Of a DNA stretch of 64,000 nucleotides, positions 1 to 8,508 are shown one piece after another. The translations under genes were made by a program, and so were the position numbers. The notes below the pieces were generated by a model. That model was given only the letters and a program-made list of their open reading frames with translations, was not told the DNA's origin and searched no databases. Every line of letters starts with the position of its first letter. Position 1 is the first letter of the stretch. The stretch comes from Robertmurraya sp047302285 (GTDB taxonomy: Bacteria; Bacillota; Bacilli; Bacillales; Cytobacillaceae): positions 1,240,001 to 1,304,000 of the forward strand of contig NZ_CP154845.1 of the NCBI RefSeq assembly GCF_047302285.1. Direction: 5' to 3'.

Positions 1-60
1 TTTGAATATGCCAAGGATTTTGTATATAGTCAATTGAAAGCGATTGGTTACATCATATAA
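1..60 (+). CDS. C-terminal end of an upstream gene (possibly ytpA lysophospholipase)
   Basis: An open frame enters from the left edge and stops with TAA just before the ytpB ribosome binding site, giving 19 visible residues. In Bacillus the gene directly upstream of ytpB is ytpA, an alpha/beta-hydrolase (lysophospholipase), and the two form an operon; the 13-bp gap to ytpB fits that arrangement. The visible residues carry no diagnostic motif, so the assignment rests only on gene order. Confidence 0.45.
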   Translation, partial: FEYAKDFVYSQLKAIGYII

Positions 61-73
61 ACGGAGGATTTTT

Positions 74-1177
74 ATGATACCGTCAGAACCACTTAGTTTA
101 ATGTCTAAAGTATATCGTAACATCTTACCTACAGCACATATGGAGCTTGCCTATTGGAAGAAGCGGGCAGAGGAGATCCCTGATCCAGAATTAAAAAAGC
201 AAGCATTAGCAAGCATTGAAAGTAAAACTTTTCATTGTGAAGGGGGCTCCATTTTAGCCTTCTTGGCTGGGAAAAGATATAAAGAAGCGATTAAATTTAT
301 CGTCGCTTATCAAACGATCAGTGATTATTTAGACAATCTCTGTGACAGAAGTACTTCTTTAGATCCAGACGATTTCTCTGCCATCCATGAATCAATGGAA
401 GTAGCATTAACTGTAGGAGAAGAGCAACGTAACTATTATCGTTATCGCAAGGAATTTGATGATGGCGGTTATTTAGAGGAACTATCTCGGACGTGCCAAG
501 AGGTTTTACAAAGTATCCCTGATTACCGTCATATTAAAGACTACTTACTAGAGCTGTGCAGATATTACTGTGACTTACAAATACATAAGCATGTAGAGGT
601 GGATGAGCGAATTCCTCGCTTACAAAAATGGTTTAAGCATCATGAAGGCGATATTCCTGACATGGAATGGTACGAATTTTCGGCGTGCTCAGGATCGACA
701 CTAGGGATCTTCTGTTTAGTTTCCTATGGAATGAGTCCTGATTTTAACAATGAAGATGCTGAGAAAATTAAAAATGGTTATTTTCCATATATACAGGGAC
801 TCCATATTTTATTGGACTATTTCATTGATCAGGAAGAGGATCGCATCGGTGGCGACTTGAATTTTTGCTTTTACTATAAAAATGAAGAGAGCTTATTCAA
901 GCGTTTAAAACATTTTGTTAAAGAAGCGGACAGGCATACCGATGGCCTACCAAATAAACAATTTCACCGTCTTATCAATCGAGGATTATTAGGCATCTAT
1001 TTATCCGATGAAAAAGTTCGAAAGCAAAAATCAGTAAAATTATTAGCGAGAGAAATGATTAAGAGCAGTGGGTTAGTAAGCTTTTTCTTTTATATGAATG
1101 GGCGACTCTATCGTAAAGTCCAAAAGTGGATCCCTTCGCTCAATATAAAAGCCGACTCTAAAGGTAGTCAAATGTGA
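74..1177 (+). CDS. ytpB: Tetraprenyl-beta-curcumene synthase, YtpB family (DUF2600)
   Basis: A 367-residue protein closely resembling Bacillus YtpB, which cyclises C35 tetraprenyl diphosphate to tetraprenyl-beta-curcumene, the precursor of the C35 'sesquarterpene' membrane lipids. The highly conserved block around FHCEGGS and the Asp-rich stretch SDYLDNLCDRS in the N-terminal third are visible, as is a second acidic patch, DQEEDRIGGDLNF, in the second half. An in-frame ATG exists 30 nt upstream, but ACGGAGG at 61-67 sits correctly for the ATG at 74. It probably shares a transcript with the gene ending at 60 and stops at a strong hairpin just downstream. No squalene-hopene-type cyclase gene is nearby. 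Confidence 0.9.
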   Translation: MIPSEPLSLMSKVYRNILPTAHMELAYWKKRAEEIPDPELKKQALASIESKTFHCEGGSILAFLAGKRYKEAIKFIVAYQTISDYLDNLCDRSTSLDPDDFSAIHESMEVALTVGEEQRNYYRYRKEFDDGGYLEELSRTCQEVLQSIPDYRHIKDYLLELCRYYCDLQIHKHVEVDERIPRLQKWFKHHEGDIPDMEWYEFSACSGSTLGIFCLVSYGMSPDFNNEDAEKIKNGYFPYIQGLHILLDYFIDQEEDRIGGDLNFCFYYKNEESLFKRLKHFVKEADRHTDGLPNKQFHRLINRGLLGIYLSDEKVRKQKSVKLLAREMIKSSGLVSFFFYMNGRLYRKVQKWIPSLNIKADSKGSQM

Positions 1178-1198
1178 CTTGCCTAGAGTCGGCTTTTT
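1147..1198. terminator. Bidirectional terminator between ytpB and ytqB
   Basis: A 14-bp inverted repeat (AAAAGCCGACTCTA / TAGAGTCGGCTTTT) is followed by T residues on the + strand and preceded by A residues, so it can end ytpB on one strand and ytqB on the other. The left arm overlaps the last codons of ytpB. Confidence 0.85.
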
Positions 1199-1200
1199 AT

Positions 1201-1773
1201 TTATCTTTTTTCAATTGCGATGATGAATGGAGGATGGTTTTCTTGGTTGATAAATTGGTATTGGAGAACATGTGCCTTTTTTTGATCAAGCTGGCTAACG
1301 AAAGTAAGAATTTCTTCTTTTTCGGTTTGACCTTCTGGATGGCCATGATAAATGACAAGAACAATCATTCCCTCTGGTGCAAGAATGTCCAACAATTGTT
1401 CAATCGCAGTAATTGTTGTATTCGGTTGTGTCACAATGGTTTTATCTCCACCAGGCAAATAACCTAAATTAAAGATCGCTCCTTTAATATTTCCATGAAC
1501 GTTTGCAGGCACAGATGCCGCGATTTCTTCGTGCCCCTTATGAAATAAGGTTACCTGTTTGTCTAGTCCTTGTTCTTTTAAGCGATTCGTTGTATTGATA
1601 ATGGCTTCCTCTTGAATATCAAAGCCAAAAACATGTCCATTAGCTCCAACTAGATTAGCTAAAAATACGCTATCATGTCCATTTCCGACGGTCGCATCAA
1701 TTGCGATTTCTCCCGTACTTACAGCATTTGTTAAAAGAGTTCTTGCAAAAGGTAAAATTCCTTGAAGCTTCAT
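1201..1773 (-). CDS. mnmM: tRNA methyltransferase MnmM (YtqB), SAM-dependent
   Basis: A 190-residue Rossmann-fold methyltransferase of the YtqB family, now known as MnmM, which adds the methyl group that turns nm5(s2)U34 into mnm5(s2)U34 in wobble uridines of Gram-positive tRNAs. The SAM-binding motif I, DATVGNGHDSVFLA, is near residue 26, and the NLGYLPGGDK loop near residue 103 takes the place of the NPPY catalytic motif, as is typical of this family. The start codon overlaps the stop of ytqA by one base (TAATG), so the two genes are very likely translationally coupled. Confidence 0.9.
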   Translation of the reverse strand: MKLQGILPFARTLLTNAVSTGEIAIDATVGNGHDSVFLANLVGANGHVFGFDIQEEAIINTTNRLKEQGLDKQVTLFHKGHEEIAASVPANVHGNIKGAIFNLGYLPGGDKTIVTQPNTTITAIEQLLDILAPEGMIVLVIYHGHPEGQTEKEEILTFVSQLDQKKAHVLQYQFINQENHPPFIIAIEKR

Positions 1774-2723
1774 TATTTACCCTCCCAATATTTCCCCTGC
1801 CAGCTATTACGGCGTTTCAGTTCTGCATCAATGGCATTGAGAACTTCCCACTTATTGACACTCCACATCGGTCCAACCATTAAGTCGATTGGGCCATCAC
1901 CAGTGATGCGATGGACAATCATTTCTGGAGGTAGGATTTCAAGCTGATCACAAACTAGGCTGACATAATCTTCTTGTGTTAAAAATTCAAGCATGCCTTT
2001 TTCGTATTGTTTTACCATTGGTGTTCCTTTTAATAAATGGAGCAAATGAATTTTAATTCCTTGCACATCAAGTTTCGCTACTTCTTTGGCTGTTTCCATC
2101 ATCATGTCATACGATTCTAATGGCAGTCCATTGATAATATGGGAACAAACACGAATGCCATGTTTGCGAAGCTTTTCGACCCCTTGTACATAACATTGAT
2201 AATCATGGGCACGATTAATTAATAAAGCTGTTCTTTCATGAACTGTTTGTAGTCCCAGTTCAACCCATAAATAGGTTCTTTCGTTAAGCTCTGCTAAATA
2301 TTCTACGACATCGTCTGGCAGACAGTCTGGACGAGTAGCAATCGATAATCCGACAACACCAACTTGTGCTAATACTCGCTCGTATTTTTCTCGAAGCTCA
2401 GCCACTGGAGCATGAGTATTCGTATACGCTTGGAAGTAGGCCATATATTTGCCATCCTTCCATTTTTCATGCATTTTATCTTTTATTTCATTAAATTGTA
2501 TTTCAAGATCATCTGCCCGGTTCCCAGCAAAATCCCCAGAACCTGCCGCACTACAGAAGGTACAGCCTCCATGAGCAACGGTACCGTCTCGATTGGGGCA
2601 ATCAAATCCTCCATCTAATGCAACTTTAAATACTTTATGGCCAAATTGCTGGCGTAAATGGTAATTCCATGTGTGATAACGTTTATCGTCTAATGCATAT
2701 GGAAAAGGTTTTGTCTGATTCAA
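1773..2723 (-). CDS. ytqA: Radical SAM protein YtqA (TIGR01212 family)
   Basis: A 316-residue radical SAM protein. Cysteines at about residues 42, 54 and 57 (CPNRDGTVAHGGCTFC) form the cluster ligands, with a long 11-residue spacing between the first two that is characteristic of the YtqA/YhcC family rather than the standard CX3CX2C. The GLQT and TRPDCLP segments of the SAM barrel follow. Its exact substrate is not established from sequence; co-transcription with mnmM suggests an RNA modification role. Start is ATG preceded by GAGGGTACTGACTTGA. Typical length, no sign of damage. Confidence 0.88.
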   Translation of the reverse strand: MNQTKPFPYALDDKRYHTWNYHLRQQFGHKVFKVALDGGFDCPNRDGTVAHGGCTFCSAAGSGDFAGNRADDLEIQFNEIKDKMHEKWKDGKYMAYFQAYTNTHAPVAELREKYERVLAQVGVVGLSIATRPDCLPDDVVEYLAELNERTYLWVELGLQTVHERTALLINRAHDYQCYVQGVEKLRKHGIRVCSHIINGLPLESYDMMMETAKEVAKLDVQGIKIHLLHLLKGTPMVKQYEKGMLEFLTQEDYVSLVCDQLEILPPEMIVHRITGDGPIDLMVGPMWSVNKWEVLNAIDAELKRRNSWQGKYWEGK

Positions 2724-2909
2724 GTCAGTACCCTCCTTTTTCGTTCTTTTTTATTTTAGGCATAAGAAAAATTTTATCATGAAATCGCAAATTTTCATAA
2801 TGGAGTTTATTTCATAGTGGAAATAACGTGTAAGGAAAAGTGGTTGTGAACAAACTACAAGAGAAGCTATATGCTTCATGAAATTGAATCGAGTGGGAGG
2901 TTTTAAAGG

Positions 2910-3173
2910 ATGGCTACACGTCAATCAGTCGAAGACCTTCTTCAGCAATGTGAGGACGCAATACGAAACGCCCATGAACAATATCAGGATCATACAAGAC
3001 AGGAACAATATAATGATGCCGAGTTCACTTCCGCTATGCAACAAATTGAAACGGCCTATAATGATGTAGCCAAAATGGCTCTAAGTGCGAATGGTCAACA
3101 GCGTGACCAGCTTCATCGCATGAGACTTCAACTGCAACAGGTTCAAAATAATATGATTTTACATGAGCATTAA
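2910..3173 (+). CDS. ytzC: YtzC family small protein (DUF2524)
   Basis: An 87-residue protein, almost entirely helical and rich in Gln, Glu and Arg, matching the Bacillus YtzC/DUF2524 family of unknown function. It has no signal peptide or membrane segment; the heptad-like pattern suggests a short coiled coil. ATG at 2910 follows GGGAGG at about 2896 with good spacing; an upstream overlapping frame in another phase is not a gene. It stands divergent from ytqA with about 190 bp between them that must hold both promoters. Confidence 0.8.
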   Translation: MATRQSVEDLLQQCEDAIRNAHEQYQDHTRQEQYNDAEFTSAMQQIETAYNDVAKMALSANGQQRDQLHRMRLQLQQVQNNMILHEH

Positions 3174-3187
3174 GGAGAGGTTCAAAG

Positions 3188-3352
3188 GTGAAAAAGCGTT
3201 CAAAGCAAAATAACCCTGAACAAAAAAACAGAAATGGTGTTAACAATCAGGATTTAGAACTTGGACAAGATTTCGATGAAGTAAAGAAAGCGAAAAAGAA
3301 ATATGAAAAGTCTGGTGGACAACCAGTCAAATCGAAATTCCATCCTGAATAA
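3188..3352 (+). CDS. Small lysine-rich hydrophilic protein of unknown function
   Basis: A 54-residue frame starting with GTG at 3188 and preceded by AAGGAGAGG (3171-3179), one of the clearest ribosome binding sites in the region. The product is highly charged (KKRSKQ near the start, KKAKKKYEK in the middle, ending KSKFHPE), has no hydrophobic segment and no cysteine. It follows ytzC after 14 bp and is probably co-transcribed. The composition is like that of small spore or nucleic-acid-associated proteins, but I do not recognise the family, so no function is assigned. Confidence 0.65.
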   Translation: MKKRSKQNNPEQKNRNGVNNQDLELGQDFDEVKKAKKKYEKSGGQPVKSKFHPE

Positions 3353-3360
3353 TGATTAAT

Positions 3361-3392
3361 TGAAGGGATCTTCGACGACGAAGGTCCCTTCA
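3361..3392 (+). terminator. Hairpin after the ytzC transcript
   Basis: An inverted repeat TGAAGGGA...TCCCTTCA with an inner stem CTTCG/CGAAG forms a long hairpin directly after the small gene. The following bases (GTGTATTGT) are only partly T-rich, so it may be a weak intrinsic terminator or an mRNA-stabilising hairpin. Confidence 0.5.
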
Positions 3393-3510
3393 GTGTATTG
3401 TCAAAAATTTCGATGGATGTATCATGAAGGACTCATGAGACAGAAGTTAGGTGAAAGAAAGCAAAAGGTAAGGTGGCTAGGACATAACTAGTTTCAAATT
3501 CACCTTTCTC

Positions 3511-3832
3511 CTCCGGTTTGTCTAATTCGCTCCCACCATCTCTCACCCCGTAAGCGGAATTTTTCCTGTTATCTTCTCAATGGAGTCCCCTTTTAGGGAA
3601 GATAACGGAAGATTTTCCGCTTATGGAGGGCAAAATCGTTTATTTTGGCAATTTTTGAGGGAATAGCAGGAATTTTTCCTGTTATTTCGGCTTTTTTTCA
3701 TGATGGTTGCTTATTAAGCGGAATTTTTCCTGTTGTTTTTTCATACCGATACGCCAACTGTTTATACGAGCATTTTATCCATTCCAAACTGGAATCAAAA
3801 AGTCATTATCACCGATTTTATGACCCAGCCTC
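3511..3832 (+). repeat. Dispersed intergenic composite repeat, copy A
   Basis: About 320 bp starting at CGGTTTGTCTAATTC and ending near TTTATGACCCAG, found again in the reverse orientation at 35777-36132 and 50345-50642. It holds four versions of a roughly 21-bp module of the type AAGCGGAATTTTTCCTGTTA (3553-3573, 3602-3622 inverted, 3665-3685, 3717-3737). The first two face each other around a 25-nt loop and can form a long hairpin; the centre is well conserved in all copies. TTG-started frames read across it, but their frame is broken by a TGA in the third copy, so it is not a gene. The rest of the 3353-3976 gap shows nothing further except the AT-rich promoter region of the MFS gene. Confidence 0.85.
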
Positions 3833-3976
3833 TTTTAGTTAATAGTGAATTTTTCTTATTGCATCCTAAGTCAAAAAGGAATAATATAATATTTTGGAAC
3901 TCGAAGGTTTACAACTTTTATGTGCTAATCGAAAAGATAAAAAAATAGAACAGAAATCGAGAAAGGAGCGGTTTGC

Positions 3977-5179
3977 ATGCCTCGAAGTCTATGGCTTTTA
4001 GTGATTGGGATGGCAGTAAATGTAACAGGCTCTTCTTTTTTATGGCCGCTTAATGCTATTTATATCCATGAACATCTTGGAAAAACATTGTCTGTGGCAG
4101 GGGTTGTCCTCATGCTAAATGCTGGTGCAACCGTGATTGGGAACTTGTTTGGTGGTAGTTTATTTGACAAAATCGGCGGATATAAGTCCATCCTTTTAGG
4201 GATTTCCATCACCGTTGCCGCGTTAACTGGTTTGACGTTTTGGCATAGTTTCTTGCCATATGTCATCTTTTTAACGATTGCTGGATTTGGCTCAGGAATT
4301 ATCTTTCCATCCATGTACGCTATGGCAGGTTCTGTCTGGAAAGAAGGAGGAAGAAAAGCATTTAATGCGATTTATGTTGCGCAAAATTTAGGCGTGGCGA
4401 TTGGAGCAGCATTAGGAGGAATTGTGGCCTCTTATTCGTTCCAGTTTATATTTATCGCCAATACCTTTATGTATGTCGTCTTCTTACTTATCGCCTTTAT
4501 TGGTTACAAAAATATTCAAACGACAACCAATTTTCAATCATCGGCTCTTTTAGAACCAAAGCCTGTGAAAGATTATACGAAATTATATGCTCTACTCATT
4601 TTATGTGTTGGATATCTTTTATGTTGGGTTGGATATGTGCAGTGGCAGGCGACTATTTCTACGTACACGCAGGAATTAAATATTTCATTAAAGCAGTATA
4701 GTTTTCTGTGGACAATTAATGGAGCCTTAATCGTGTTAGGTCAGCCTATATTAAATAAAGCCTTAAGAATTAAAGCAATTGAGAAAAATGTTAAATCTCA
4801 AATCGTGATTGGGATGTCTATTTTCATCATCTCATTTCTAGTTGCAGCAAAGGCAGAAGCGTTTTCTGGATTTTTAACGGCAATGATTATTTTAACTGTT
4901 GGAGAAATGCTCGTATGGCCAGCGGTTCCAACGATTGCCGATAAGCTTGCTCCAAAGGGAAGAGAAGGCTTTTATCAAGGGATTGTTAATAGTACGGCGA
5001 CTGGTGGAAGAATGATCGGTCCGATTCTTGGCGGACTATTAGTTGATTTATATGGAATGTCGATGCTCTTTACGGTGTTGATTTTCTTATTTGTGGTCGC
5101 CATCTTTACGACGATCATTTATGATCGGAAATTGTCCATTAAATCACATCAAAACATTATCAGCGAAATTAGCAAGTAA
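3977..5179 (+). CDS. yttB: MFS-family efflux transporter (YttB-like)
   Basis: A 400-residue major facilitator with 12 predicted membrane helices. The motif-A-like loop GGSLFDKIGGYK follows helix 2, and a central cytoplasmic loop at about residues 185-205 separates two six-helix halves. Short loops and lack of sugar or peptide transporter signatures place it among drug/H+ antiporters; B. subtilis has yttB in the same neighbourhood. Substrate unknown. ATG at 3977 follows AAAGGAGCGG at about 3962. It is monocistronic: the upstream gap carries the repeat and the downstream gap carries the leuS leader. Confidence 0.75.
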   Translation: MPRSLWLLVIGMAVNVTGSSFLWPLNAIYIHEHLGKTLSVAGVVLMLNAGATVIGNLFGGSLFDKIGGYKSILLGISITVAALTGLTFWHSFLPYVIFLTIAGFGSGIIFPSMYAMAGSVWKEGGRKAFNAIYVAQNLGVAIGAALGGIVASYSFQFIFIANTFMYVVFLLIAFIGYKNIQTTTNFQSSALLEPKPVKDYTKLYALLILCVGYLLCWVGYVQWQATISTYTQELNISLKQYSFLWTINGALIVLGQPILNKALRIKAIEKNVKSQIVIGMSIFIISFLVAAKAEAFSGFLTAMIILTVGEMLVWPAVPTIADKLAPKGREGFYQGIVNSTATGGRMIGPILGGLLVDLYGMSMLFTVLIFLFVVAIFTTIIYDRKLSIKSHQNIISEISK

Positions 5180-5324
5180 ATCATGTATAATTTGGGAGAA
5201 AAGTTGGTACAATTTTAAAAATGTAAGCATATGATAGTTATTACTTTTCAAGAGCTTGCAACTCGTTCGGAAATTTTATACAATATTTTTATATCTATAA
5301 ATGTAATGACTGGGATAAGGAATA

Positions 5325-5545
5325 GTAATGATGTTTAGACCGTAATAGAGAGTTGACGGTAGCTGCAAGTCAACCGGGACCATCATGAACTCACCTTTGA
5401 GTCGCAAGTGTGAAGCTAGAGTAGCGCTTGCCGTTAACCGCGTTAAGGACGAATGAGCGAGTGACTTTGTCACTAATGTGGGTGGTACCGCGGGAGATTG
5501 AATGATAATCCTCTCGTCCCTTTTTGGGATGAGGGGTTTTTTATA
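5325..5545 (+). promoter_or_regulatory. T-box leader of leuS (Leu specifier)
   Basis: The conserved T-box sequence GGGTGGTACCGCGG lies at 5480-5493. Upstream is a long stem I region with an AGTA-like/K-turn arm and, in the specifier loop at 5390-5392, the codon CTC after CATGAA, which reads tRNA-Leu(GAG). Downstream, CCTCTCGTCCC/GGGATGAGGGG with a run of T at 5537-5542 forms the terminator that competes with the antiterminator built by the T-box. Known T-box logic: uncharged tRNA-Leu pairs at both sites and lets transcription continue into leuS. Confidence 0.93.
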
Positions 5546-5621
5546 TTCAAAAGGGCTTTTCTAGAGTATCGAATCGAATCATCTACATATCAAACAATAT
5601 ATCTATTAGGGGGAAAGAAGG

Positions 5622-8036
5622 ATGAGCTTTAATCATCAGGAAATCGAAAAAAAGTGGCAAGGCTACTGGGAAAAAAATAAAACCTACAAAACAAGTGAGA
5701 ACAAAGGAAAAAGGAAGTTTTACGCACTTGATATGTTTCCATATCCATCAGGTGCAGGTCTTCACGTTGGGCACCCTGAAGGTTACACAGCAACAGATAT
5801 CCTTTCAAGAATGAAGCGCGCACAAGGCTATAATGTTCTTCATCCAATGGGATGGGATGCTTTTGGTCTTCCGGCTGAACAATATGCGTTAGATACAGGG
5901 AATGACCCGGCAGAGTTCACGAAGCATAATATTGAAACATTTAAACGCCAAATCAAGGCATTGGGATTCTCTTATGATTGGGATCGTGAAATTAACACAA
6001 CAGATCCAGATTACTATAAGTGGACTCAATGGATCTTTTTAGAGCTTTATGAAAAAGGCTTAGCCTACATCGATGAAGTTGCCGTGAACTGGTGTCCAGC
6101 TCTTGGAACAGTACTGGCAAATGAAGAAGTCATTGATGGAAAAAGTGAGCGCGGTGGACATCCAGTAGAACGTCGTCCGATGAAACAATGGATGTTAAAG
6201 ATTACGGCTTACGCAGATCGTCTACTTGAAGATTTAGAAGAGTTGGATTGGCCAGAAAGTCTTAAAGAAATGCAACGAAACTGGATTGGACGCTCTGAAG
6301 GGGCTGAAGTGACATTTGCGATTGATGGACATGATAATACATTTACGGTATTCACAACACGTCCAGATACGTTATATGGAGCAAGCTATGCAGTGCTAGC
6401 TCCTGAACATGCACTTGTTGAAAAAATTACGACTGCCGATCAAAAAGCTGCTGTTGAGGCCTATTTAGATCAAGTGAAGACAAAGAGTGATCTAGAACGT
6501 ACTGATTTGGCTAAAGATAAGACTGGTGTATTTACTGGTGCATATGCTCGTAACCCCATTAATAATGAGAAAATGCCGATCTGGATTGCGGATTATGTTT
6601 TAGTAAGCTATGGTACTGGGGCGATTATGGCGGTTCCGGCACATGATGAACGAGACTATGAATTTGCGCAAAAATTTGACTTACCAATCCTTGAAGTAGT
6701 CGCTGGTGGAGATATTACGAAAGAGGCTTACACAGGGGATGGGGAGCATGTCAATTCAGGCTTCTTAAATGGAATGGGCAAAGAAGAAGCGATTCAAACA
6801 ATGATTGCTTGGCTTGAAGAAAGAGGATTGGGAACTAAGAAGGTAACCTATCGTCTTCGTGATTGGTTGTTCAGCCGTCAACGTTATTGGGGTGAACCAA
6901 TTCCGATCATTCACTGGGAAGATGGAACAAGTTCAGCTGTGCCTGAAGAAGAACTTCCATTAATTCTTCCTGTAACAAAAGAGATTAAACCATCAGGTAC
7001 GGGAGAATCTCCATTAGCCAATATCGAGGGTTGGGTCAATGTCGTCGATCCAGTAACAGGCAAAAAAGGACGTAGAGAAACGAATACGATGCCACAATGG
7101 GCAGGAAGTTGCTGGTATTTCTTACGTTATATCGATCCACACAATGATCAGGCATTAGCAGATAAAGAAAAATTAGCTGAATGGCTACCGGTTGATATTT
7201 ATATTGGTGGTGCAGAGCACGCAGTACTTCATTTACTATATGCTCGTTTCTGGCACAAATTCCTTTATGATATTGGTGTTGTCACAACGAAGGAGCCGTT
7301 CCAAAAGTTATTTAATCAAGGAATGATCCTTGGTGAAGGCAATGAAAAAATGAGTAAATCTAAGGGCAATGTTGTCAATCCTGACGATATTATTGATAGC
7401 CATGGGGCAGATACGCTCCGTTTGTATGAAATGTTTATGGGACCACTTGATGCATCGATTGCTTGGTCAACAAATGGTCTAGATGGTTCCCGTCGCTTCT
7501 TAGACCGAATCTGGCGCTTGTTTGTCGAAGAGGATGGTACGTTAAGTCCGAAAGTGAAGGACAGTGAAGATATCCAATTAGAAAAGGTTTATCATCAAAC
7601 GGTGAAAAAAGTGACAGAGGACTTTGAAGGCCTACGTTTTAATACGGCGATTTCACAGCTTATGGTGTTCATTAATGAAGCCTATAAAGTGGAAGTATTG
7701 CCGATTCGATATGTAGAAGGCTTTGTGAAAATGCTTGCTCCTATCGTTCCACATATTGCTGAAGAACTTTGGGAAAAACTTGGTCACGATGGTACGATTA
7801 CGTATGAGGCATGGCCTGCTTATGATGAAGCAAAATTGGTTGACGATGAGATTGAAATTGTCGTGCAAATTAACGGCAAGGTAAAAGCAAAGCTTATGGT
7901 ACCAGCTGATGCCAACAGAGAAGCCCTTGAAGAAATTGCCATGGGTGATGTGAAAATTAAAGAACAAATCGATGGCAAAACCGTCCGTAAAGTAATTGCT
8001 GTACCAGGTAAGTTAGTGAATATTGTGGCGAATTAA
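5622..8036 (+). CDS. leuS: Leucyl-tRNA synthetase
   Basis: An 804-residue class Ia synthetase that charges tRNA-Leu. The HIGH-type motif is HVGH at residues 48-51 and KMSKS begins at about residue 576. The CP1 editing domain between them contains the threonine-rich TTRPDTLYG and the GTGAIMAVPAHDERD loops required for hydrolysis of mischarged tRNA. The C-terminal anticodon-binding and small leucine-specific domains are complete. ATG at 5622 follows AGGGGGAAAG at about 5608. Length equals that of B. subtilis LeuS (804). Expression is controlled by the T-box leader; a terminator follows closely, so it is probably transcribed alone. Confidence 0.98.
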   Translation: MSFNHQEIEKKWQGYWEKNKTYKTSENKGKRKFYALDMFPYPSGAGLHVGHPEGYTATDILSRMKRAQGYNVLHPMGWDAFGLPAEQYALDTGNDPAEFTKHNIETFKRQIKALGFSYDWDREINTTDPDYYKWTQWIFLELYEKGLAYIDEVAVNWCPALGTVLANEEVIDGKSERGGHPVERRPMKQWMLKITAYADRLLEDLEELDWPESLKEMQRNWIGRSEGAEVTFAIDGHDNTFTVFTTRPDTLYGASYAVLAPEHALVEKITTADQKAAVEAYLDQVKTKSDLERTDLAKDKTGVFTGAYARNPINNEKMPIWIADYVLVSYGTGAIMAVPAHDERDYEFAQKFDLPILEVVAGGDITKEAYTGDGEHVNSGFLNGMGKEEAIQTMIAWLEERGLGTKKVTYRLRDWLFSRQRYWGEPIPIIHWEDGTSSAVPEEELPLILPVTKEIKPSGTGESPLANIEGWVNVVDPVTGKKGRRETNTMPQWAGSCWYFLRYIDPHNDQALADKEKLAEWLPVDIYIGGAEHAVLHLLYARFWHKFLYDIGVVTTKEPFQKLFNQGMILGEGNEKMSKSKGNVVNPDDIIDSHGADTLRLYEMFMGPLDASIAWSTNGLDGSRRFLDRIWRLFVEEDGTLSPKVKDSEDIQLEKVYHQTVKKVTEDFEGLRFNTAISQLMVFINEAYKVEVLPIRYVEGFVKMLAPIVPHIAEELWEKLGHDGTITYEAWPAYDEAKLVDDEIEIVVQINGKVKAKLMVPADANREALEEIAMGDVKIKEQIDGKTVRKVIAVPGKLVNIVAN

Positions 8037-8041
8037 AAGGT

Positions 8042-8073
8042 TGAAAAAACACACGAGGCTTGTGTGTTTTTTC
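8042..8073 (+). terminator. leuS terminator
   Basis: AAAAAACACACGAGGCTTGTGTGTTTTTT: an 11-bp stem with a short loop followed by T residues, right after the leuS stop. Confidence 0.88.
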
Positions 8074-8137
8074 ATGTGCGGGATTATGATAAAATGTTTT
8101 TACTGTTAAAATAGTGATTAATGTGAGGTGTTGTGTG

Positions 8138-8446
8138 ATGGAATCAATTAAGACCATTACAACGGAAGAGTTAGAAGAGAAAATCGAAAATGGTGAGGAC
8201 TTACTTCTCATCGATGTGAGAGAAGATGAAGAGGTCGCACAAGGAATAATTGAAGGAGCCAAACATATTCCAATGGGTCAAATTCCGAATCATTTGGATG
8301 AGCTTGACAAGGATAAGGAATATATTTTTATTTGTCGCTCTGGTAGAAGAAGTGAAAATGTATGTCATTACTTACAGGACCAAGGTTATAAAGTACGTAA
8401 TATGGTTGGTGGCATGCTTGAGTGGAACGGTGAAGTCATTCTGTAA
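8138..8446 (+). CDS. ytwF: Rhodanese-like sulfurtransferase (YtwF)
   Basis: A 102-residue single-domain rhodanese. The catalytic cysteine is Cys66 in the active-site loop CRSGRRS, the six-residue loop size typical of true sulfurtransferases rather than Cdc25-type phosphatases. Family members carry persulfide sulfur in the cytoplasm for thiolation or sulfide handling. An in-frame ATT-started extension (8114) is less likely than ATG at 8138, which has GAGGTG at 8125-8130. It is followed by cse60 after 60 bp. Confidence 0.88.
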   Translation: MESIKTITTEELEEKIENGEDLLLIDVREDEEVAQGIIEGAKHIPMGQIPNHLDELDKDKEYIFICRSGRRSENVCHYLQDQGYKVRNMVGGMLEWNGEVIL

Positions 8447-8508
8447 TAGTTATAGAATTCTCCTAATTTGACGATACTGGTATTAAAAAAGATTGGGAGA
8501 GAAGAAAA

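Noticed and set aside
1174..1467. 97-residue + strand frame after ytpB
   Set aside because: It is antisense to ytqB and crosses the terminator; no ribosome binding site.
3645..3842. TTG-started 65-residue frame inside repeat copy A, similar to a frame at 35982-35719
   Set aside because: The similarity comes from the shared intergenic repeat; in copy C the equivalent frame meets a TGA after five codons, and there is no ribosome binding site.
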